DNA from: Nautilus pompilius
Lineage: Eukaryota > Mollusca > Cephalopoda > Nautilida > Nautilidae
DNA: 64,000 nt
Direction: 5' to 3'
Assembly (NCBI GenBank): GCA_018389105.1
Contig: JACATO010001076.1
Coordinates: forward strand, 72,501-136,500
The notes under the pieces were generated by a model. It made no database searches. It had not been told where the DNA came from and saw only the letters and a list, made by a program, of their open reading frames with translations. The position numbers and the translations under genes are program-made. Of this stretch, positions 57,803 through 64,000 are shown piece by piece (the first letter of the stretch is position 1; every line of letters begins with the position of its first letter).

Positions 57803-59540
57803 CACTGGTCAACAAGTATTTTCCATCAAGCATATGTCAAGGTGTACTTAGTGCAGTTTTTAATGCTGATTTCAAATATACAATTAGTTTTTTTGACATC
57901 ATGTACAGTTTTCAAGATGAGAAAGTTTTTTGGTTTTAGCTCATGCATTATATAGAAATTCCAATTAATGATGTGTATGCATGTATTTCATTTACATCAT
58001 GGAAACACCTTTAAAATAAACTACATTATTCATTGCTGCATAGTTCAGATGCAATATTTCATCATCTTAAATTAACCAATCAAGTTTTGTCTGATGAAAT
58101 AGGTATTTCAACATCTCAAATTGTCCAGTCATAATTGGTCTGATGAAATATTTCATCATCTCAAATTCAATATAAGTATAACCGTTTGTATCTATTTCCT
58201 TACTTGTTTTACAGTGTTAACAATGTCAAGACAGTGTAGACATCCTCCTGATGTGTTTTGTTATGTCTGTGGACAATTTATTGTGAAAGCTCAAAAACGT
58301 ACAATAACACCAGAGATCAAGAAGATTTATAAGCTATAGATGTTTTTTTTAAAAAGCTGTACTTCTCCATAATGGTAATTTGAAGCCCTCCATTCCTATT
58401 GCACACTCCGCTCATCTTCATGAATCATATGAGAATATGGAACTTTTACTTCATGCCATTGCCTATGAAAGATACTCATGGAAAATATGTGGAGATTTAA
58501 AAGTCACTGGAATGTTAATGGGAATGCAGTCAGGTTTCACAAAATACTGTTGTTTCTTGTGTCTATGGGATAGTCGGGCAACTGACACATTATTTGGAAT
58601 CAAACTGGCAGACAAGAACATCATACCAGCAAGGACTGTCTAGCGCCAAGAATACACCTCTTGTAGATCCATGTAATGTCCTATTGCCTCCTTTGCACAT
58701 AAAGCTTGGACCGATGAAAAAGTTTGTAAAGACACTAGGGAAGAGAAATGCCAGAGTGTTTGAGTATATTGTAGAAAAGTTTCCCAAAATCACACAGGTG
58801 AAGTTGAAAGAGTGTATCTTTGTCGGACCCCAAATTAGAGAAGTACTCAAAAGATGTCAACTTCAAGACAACACTGGATGAACTGGAACTGCCTGCCTGG
58901 AATGCTTTCAATTGGATCTGTGAGAATTTCTTGGGCAACAAGAAGACAATGGACTACAAGGATGGCATCAAGAATCTTCTGAAATGTTACTCAGCAATGG
59001 GTTGTCGCATGTCACTGAAAGTTCACTTCTTGGACTCCCATCTGGATTTCTTCGCAGATAACCTTGGAGCACTGTCTGATGAACATGGTGAAAGATTTCA
59101 CCAAGACATTAGTGCTATGGAGAAACGGTACCAAGGCTTCTGGAATGACAGTATGCTGGCTGACTACTGCTGGACACTTTACCGTGATCAACCAGATCAG
59201 AAACACCGCAGGAAATCCGAATCACAATGTTTCTAACTCTGTTGTTCTAACTTTGTCTGTTTTGTCTGACCCAATTTTTTGTGTATTCACTTTTTGTAGA
59301 ATGATAGTGATGATTTTTAACTCAATAAACTCATTTACTTTCTAAAAATAATATGTTCTTATTTATTACGTTAATGATTTCATATATACAAATATGTAAA
59401 TATTTGCATGTATCTACTGAAAAACTGATACGTGCTGCATACAAATGGAGTGAAATTTTGAAATCAGCATGAAAAATTAGTCTAAAAAAGTTGGTTTGCA
59501 TTCAAAATGAGTATAATACATTTAATTTTGTTGACCAGTG
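57803..59540 (+). mobile_element. CACTG-ended DNA transposon, copy 3
   Basis: The ends are CACTGGTCAACAA and TTGTTGACCAGTG, with the same subterminal inverted ATGCTGATTTCAAA motifs as copies 1 and 2. It lies outside the tandem array, so it is an independent insertion. It keeps the C-terminal half of the gene that copies 1 and 2 lack, and lacks the central part that they keep. Flanks read GATTA and TAATT; a direct target duplication longer than TA is not evident. Confidence 0.85.
58225..59236 (+). pseudogene. Broken transposase-like gene of the CACTG element, copy 3
   Basis: From MSRQCRHPPDVFCYVCG the frame stops at 58337 after IYKL, where a large deletion starts. It resumes at KAVLLHNGN-equivalent sequence and reads YERYSWKICGDLKVTGMLMG, FTKYCCFLCLWDSR, then after a shift VDPCNVLLPPLHIKLGPMKK, KLKECIFVGPQIREVLK, and after another shift ELPAWNAFNWICENFLG, MGCRMSLKVHFLDSHLDFF and ALSDEHGERFHQDISAMEKR, ending HRRKSESQCF. 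The Asp in CGDLK and the Glu in SDEHGE are candidate second and third acids of an RNase H-type core (inference). The gene has at least two frameshifts and a stop, so it is inactive. Confidence 0.75.
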
Positions 59541-59769
59541 TAATTGATGCACAAACATGCTACTAAACAATTTGCTAAGGATCCCAGGGATACAGTGTCG
59601 ATATCATGATGTTGTTTAGGTACCATAAGGAAAGCAAAATTTGAATATGCATAAACTATATTTTAAGGAGAGTTTAAAGTTGGCAACTGTCATTGATGTC
59701 ATTTAATAATGATGTCACAATGGTCACTAGAAGTATCTTTTAAAAACTATGATTTTTAGTTATGGAGAT

Positions 59770-60800
59770 AGAGAGTGAAAAATCCATCATTCCTTTCCAA
59801 AGTGGAAAATTTCTGTTTAGAATTTCATTCAATATCCTGTGTGAGAGCTAGCAGGAATGACAGGCCGGCATTGGCATCTCATACTCCTAATTCTTTGATA
59901 CTGATCTGGGTCAGATTGTTCCATTCTTCTACTAAGGCATTTCCAAGGTTTGTGGTAGCATAAGATATCTTGCAATGGTAGCTTGAATCGTGTTCAAATG
60001 TGTTCAATTGGATTAAGCTTTGGAGAATTGTCTGGTCATCTATACAAAAATTGTCTCCTATTCCATAGGTACTGGTTGACTACCCTGGTACAACGTGGAT
60101 AGCCATTATCACCCATTAGAATGAAGTTATCCCCAATAGCATCAGCACATGGCTTTATGTAAACATCAAGGATCTCATCTCTGTACCTAAAACCTGCTAT
60201 TGTGCCATTCAGGAAAAACATGGAGGTCAGTCTTGCCATCACACCAAATCTCTCCATACACCACTACAGTGGTCATATTTAAAAATGTTGGCACCTTGAA
60301 AACTTTTCTGGCAATCAATCTGTAAATTCTGCTCACCATGTCATGTTTCATCCTAGTCACACCAATATCTAGTGGTGTGCAGTTACAGGCTTTTTTAACT
60401 GCATACCACTAGTTCAAAGTCAATTACATGCAGTTTGTGTCGACACATTGATACTTGATGCATTTTGAAAGTCAGATTTCAACTGCTAGGAATGGTTTAT
60501 TCTCAATTGCAGGACCATAAAGAGATCCTGTAGATGTCTTGTTGACTTCAATCATTCTCACCATTCTATCTACTGGCATAGAAATGACACCCTGGCTCAC
60601 ACTGAGCTCATTTTTGTCACATGAGTTTGAGTTGCTCTAGTCTCCAGCACAACAAAACCCTCTGGCAAATTCTGTGGCCATCAGCCATTGTGCCAGTTCT
60701 GGTGATGAACCCTTTCTTAAATGCCTGAATGAAAATATGTGCAGCACATTGTCATTTACCTGAAAGGTAGTGAGCTATGTATTCACTTGCATCTCAAACC
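59770..60800 (-). pseudogene. Tc1-like transposase relic
   Basis: On the minus strand the frame at 60036-60257 reads TSMFFLNGTIAGFRYRDEIL, IGDNFILMGDNGYPRCTRVV and NQYL, the Tc1 block around the second catalytic Asp (normally MDDNAxPH). A C-terminal trace, ALVEEWNNLTQISIKEL, lies at about 59875-59940. N-terminal traces extend right to about 60790. Stops and shifts are frequent, so the element is old. Inverted ends were not identified. Confidence 0.7.
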
Positions 60801-60900
60801 TTGATTCATTTGAGTTATATTTGGTTGCACTGTAGGTGAGGATCCTAAAGAGGAAGTTACGGTTAGGAACAAAATGTAAATTTTACCAGTGTTAGATGTA

Positions 60901-62216
60901 CGAGGTCTGTCCAGAAGGAAATTGAACTTTTTAAGCAAATTTATTTCTTTACTTACAATTTAATCAGACCTGTCTCCTTCAAAATAGTTCCCTCCACTGT
61001 TGATACACTGCTCCCAACGTTTTCTCCACTTTTGGAGTGCGTCCTTGAACACGTTTTCCAGGATAGTGCGCAGTTCTCATAGCGAATTTTCTTCAATCAC
61101 TTATATCATCTGAAATCAGTGACCTTTCAGGGTGGATTTCAACTTTTGGAACAAAAAAAATGTCCGCAGGGGCCAAATCCGGAGAGTAGGGCGGCTTGGG
61201 GACAAGAGTTGTCTCATGCTTTGCCAAAAAGTCACAGATAAGGAGTGACGTGTGAGCAGGTATGTTGTCATGGTGCAGCATCCAGGTTTTGTTTTTCCAT
61301 GTCTCAGACCTCCTTCGCACTGCCTCTCTCAACTGCCTCAGGGCATCCAAGTAAAACTCTCTATTGATCGTCTGACCATGTGGAACAAACTCATGATGAA
61401 TGATGCCCTTCCAATCAAAAAAGACAATCAACAACATCTTCACATTTGAGCAACTCTGATGTGCTTTTTTTGGTCATGGTGATCCAACCCACTGCGACGA
61501 CTGCCTTTTTGTTTCAACATTGTAGCCGTACACCGACGTTTCGTCACCTATTATGACACTTTTCAGAAAGCTTTCATCAACATTCGAACGATCAAAGAGC
61601 TCCTGACTGACTGTGACTATGTTCTCTTTTTGTTCATCTGCCAACAGATCAAATTTTGTGGCTACATGATGCATGTTCAAATTTTCTTTTAAAATCATGT
61701 GGCACGAACTTTTACAGATGCCTACTTCTTCGGAAACTTCACGGACAGTCAGGCGACGATTTCCATGGATCACAGCACGCACTTTCTCAATGTGATTGTT
61801 GTCCGTTGTTGTGGAAGGTCGTCCAAATTTGGGATTGCCTTCAGTGGATGTTCTTCCTGAGATGAAGTGCTGGTACCACTCGTGACATTGTGTACGGCTG
61901 AAACAATCCTCTCCATAGGCCTGTTGCAACATTAGAAAAATCTCCGTAAAATTTTTTCCCAATTTGAAACAAAATTTCACACAAACACGTTGCTTCAAGA
62001 TCCTTCATTATTCAACTTGCGACAAATCGCCAAATGCACTATGCATACGTTCACTCTAGCGCATTTAGATTGATGACTAACTCATGTGGCGTGATGTGGC
62101 TATTATTAGACTGGAGGTCAAGGTCACTGATAAATAGCACTGCTGTTGCGAGCACGCTGCGCTGGCTGGTTGGCGTGCTGTTTTTAAAAGTTCGGTTTCT
62201 TTTTGGACAGACCTCG
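60901..62216 (-). mobile_element. mariner-like transposon, nearly complete
   Basis: A 1316-bp element flanked by TA (60899-60900 and 62217-62218). Inverted ends are CGAGGTCTGTCCAGAAGGAA at left and its imperfect inverse at right (TTTTTGGACAGACCTCG). The transposase is on the minus strand. Ends share the CGAGGT-TGT start with the mariner at 38676, so the two belong to related lineages. Confidence 0.92.
60962..61998 (-). pseudogene. mariner transposase with few lesions
   Basis: From the ATG at 61998 the frame runs through the paired helix-turn-helix region (FTEIFLMLQQAYGEDC, LTVREVSEEVGICKSSCHMI) and IIGDETSVYGYNVETKRQSS with the first catalytic Asp. A single TGA at about 61471-61473 interrupts it; the same frame resumes at once and gives LHHDNIPAHTSL (second Asp) and YSPDLAPADIFFVPK (third Asp), spacing D34D. 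A one-base shift near 61098 and a further TGA affect the last 50 residues, which otherwise read ALQKWRKRWEQCINSGGNYF. Lesions are few, so the insertion is fairly young but inactive. Confidence 0.9.
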
Positions 62217-62219
62217 TAA

Positions 62220-64000
62220 TGTTCATGGTTTATTGATAATTCATTTGATCCTTAGCAAATTTTAAGTAGTATATGATAACCACTACAGAAAGTTGTCACT
62301 TGTGTATAATGATCATTTTTCTGTAAGTATGACATTTATTACTCTCATTATAGACAGTTGCTAGAGAAATCTGCTGACAAGTGTTACTTGAATCTTGTAC
62401 AGACTGGATAATAAGTAAGGTAAGCATGTTCATTACAGAAAAGTATATCATGATTTCCCCATGTAGAGTCAGTTGTTTCCTTGAAGTTATTGTGCAGTCA
62501 AGAGTGCATATTCTCATGGAGACTTAAACACTGAGAGTTGTAAGGTTCAAGAAAAAATCTCTGGGTGCAAAGAGTTAATTCCTGGGTTGCTCAGTGGCAT
62601 AGGATTGTTTGAGAGGAGAAACTTTTAAAATCTCTAAGACTCCAGGGTTTGCTGTACTACTGTTAATGATTTATGAATCTACTTGTGTTAGTTTCAGCTT
62701 GTCATATCAGATGGATTGGTGTGCCTGTTTCATCCTAATCTCCCTTATAATCCCTACAATTATGGGGCTTGGCGAGGATGGGATGGGAGTCAAAAATTCC
62801 CCAGGCTTCAGAAAACAATAGAAGAGTGGCAGATCATTGCTCGTAAACAATTTATTCTTTGACAGGCCATCACTTAAGGTATAATACTGTAGTAAGCAAT
62901 TGTTATAAATGAATAATAGTGTTGTGTACACTGTTTGGTCAAAAACGGTTGATGTTTACACAGTGTAGCTCTGATGGCCAGGTTGATCATGGCATTTGTT
63001 TGCCAACTCTTTTCAGGAATAAATCTCAAGTTGTTCTTAGGCTGGCTAGGGGATAAAAATGTCTTAATTCCTTAAGCCTATTATTTATTGATCAGAGTTT
63101 TTGGTCACATTACCTTGTCCTATGTATGTCCACCTCTAGTATTCAGCTTAAATGTTCCTAAGTAAGTAATCTCTTTTCCTTGTCTCTCAAACCTTCCATT
63201 CATCATGCTGTATATTTATTTAGCTTACAGGAGAAAGAGCTGTTATTATGGAACAAATAGCCACAAGCACATCACAAAGTCAAGTTGCTAGTAAAATTTA
63301 TAGACTTCACCAACTGGAGACAATTTTTAAAAAAAACAATAATTAAACAATTACTTGACAAATTTTTTTTTTACTGTTTATTTTATCTCTTGCAAGATAA
63401 ATTTATGTAAAAGTCTACTAGTTGTTAATTATAAGTCTTTGGGTTGACTCAGAAGTCATTTGAATATAGTGCACAGTTCACACACTGATAAGTAGAGTAC
63501 ATGCAGAGGTGTCTTATCTGGATAATACTGGGTATTTATACAGTTAAGGCTTAAATTACTAATGCTTAGTTGGTCTGTAAAAGTTTCTGAGGTGATTTAA
63601 TAGAAAATACAAGATTCAGGCATAAAGATAGGTTGATATAAAGTTATTAGTTTGCTGAATTTTGGTCATATGAGGTCACTATTTATAACTTTACAAGCAG
63701 CAAAGTAGATTGGATATTAAAAAAGATTTTTTTTAATCCATTCAGGTATTGGCCCATAAATAGCTTATTTAAAAATGATAGATGCTTTTTGTTTTGATAT
63801 AGGGATATAAGTTATACAACTTATCTCTGGCTAGACTAATAACCTTGTAATGACCTGGTCATGTATAAGCCTACGGGTTTTTCTGTTGTTATGGTGATAT
63901 ACATTGAGTGGCCACATGATCAGAAATAAAAGAGGCTTGCTCTGGTCCTCTTGTTCCAGATTGTTCAGGTGACAAGTTTGGTTTTATATAGTGACATCAG
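62220..64000. other. Right-edge stretch, no gene recognised
   Basis: AT-rich DNA. The block at about 62930-63060 is somewhat more complex (GGTTGATGTTTACAC and CATGGCATTTGTTTGCC, forkhead-like cores) but has no open frame. Nothing else could be supported. Confidence 0.3.

Overview
The window is animal nuclear DNA: AT-rich, with spliced exons, GT-AG introns, microsatellites and many Class II transposons, and no operon structure. The transposon mix (Tigger/pogo, piggyBac, Tc1, mariner, hAT and an unnamed CACTG-ended family), the tRNA-type SINEs and the long CTGT/CTCT runs suggest a mollusc, perhaps a cephalopod. That assignment is an inference and was not tested by any search.

Layout. (1) 1-2478: a probable first coding exon on the minus strand that runs off the left edge (349-468), with a CRE palindrome upstream, then unexplained DNA. 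(2) 2479-16412: a tandem array of a composite unit of about 4.93 kb. There are two full units (2479-7409 and 7410-12355) and one partial unit (14721-16412). Each unit carries a SINE and a CACTACACTA-type microsatellite; the two full units also carry a broken piggyBac transposase end. Units 1 and 2 contain a CACTG-ended transposon that unit 3 lacks. A hAT-like transposon with a 618-codon open frame (12362-14718) sits at the unit 2/unit 3 junction and has a perfect 8-bp target duplication. (3) 18080-33217: one well-supported spliced gene on the minus strand, encoding a DH-PH Rho guanine-nucleotide exchange factor resembling ARHGEF39. Its introns hold a Tigger relic, a pogo-type MITE and a minisatellite of about 32 copies whose repeat closely resembles the CTCF core motif. 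Its putative promoter is CpG-rich with CRE and CCAAT sites. (4) 33300-57800: gene-poor DNA with a SINE, three unassigned exon-like open segments, a mariner, Tc1 and piggyBac relics, three old degenerate tandem arrays and two stretches that look like conserved cis-regulatory DNA. (5) 57803-62216: a third CACTG-ended element, a Tc1 relic and a nearly complete mariner. (6) 62217-64000: no gene recognised.

The genes do not form a pathway. The only clearly functional host gene is the RhoGEF. The strongest leads are the CACTG-ended transposon family, whose copies carry complementary deletions; the tandem composite unit, which preserves empty and filled insertion sites; and the CTCF-like minisatellite beside the RhoGEF promoter. 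All matches to known families are from memory of family motifs; no database search was possible.
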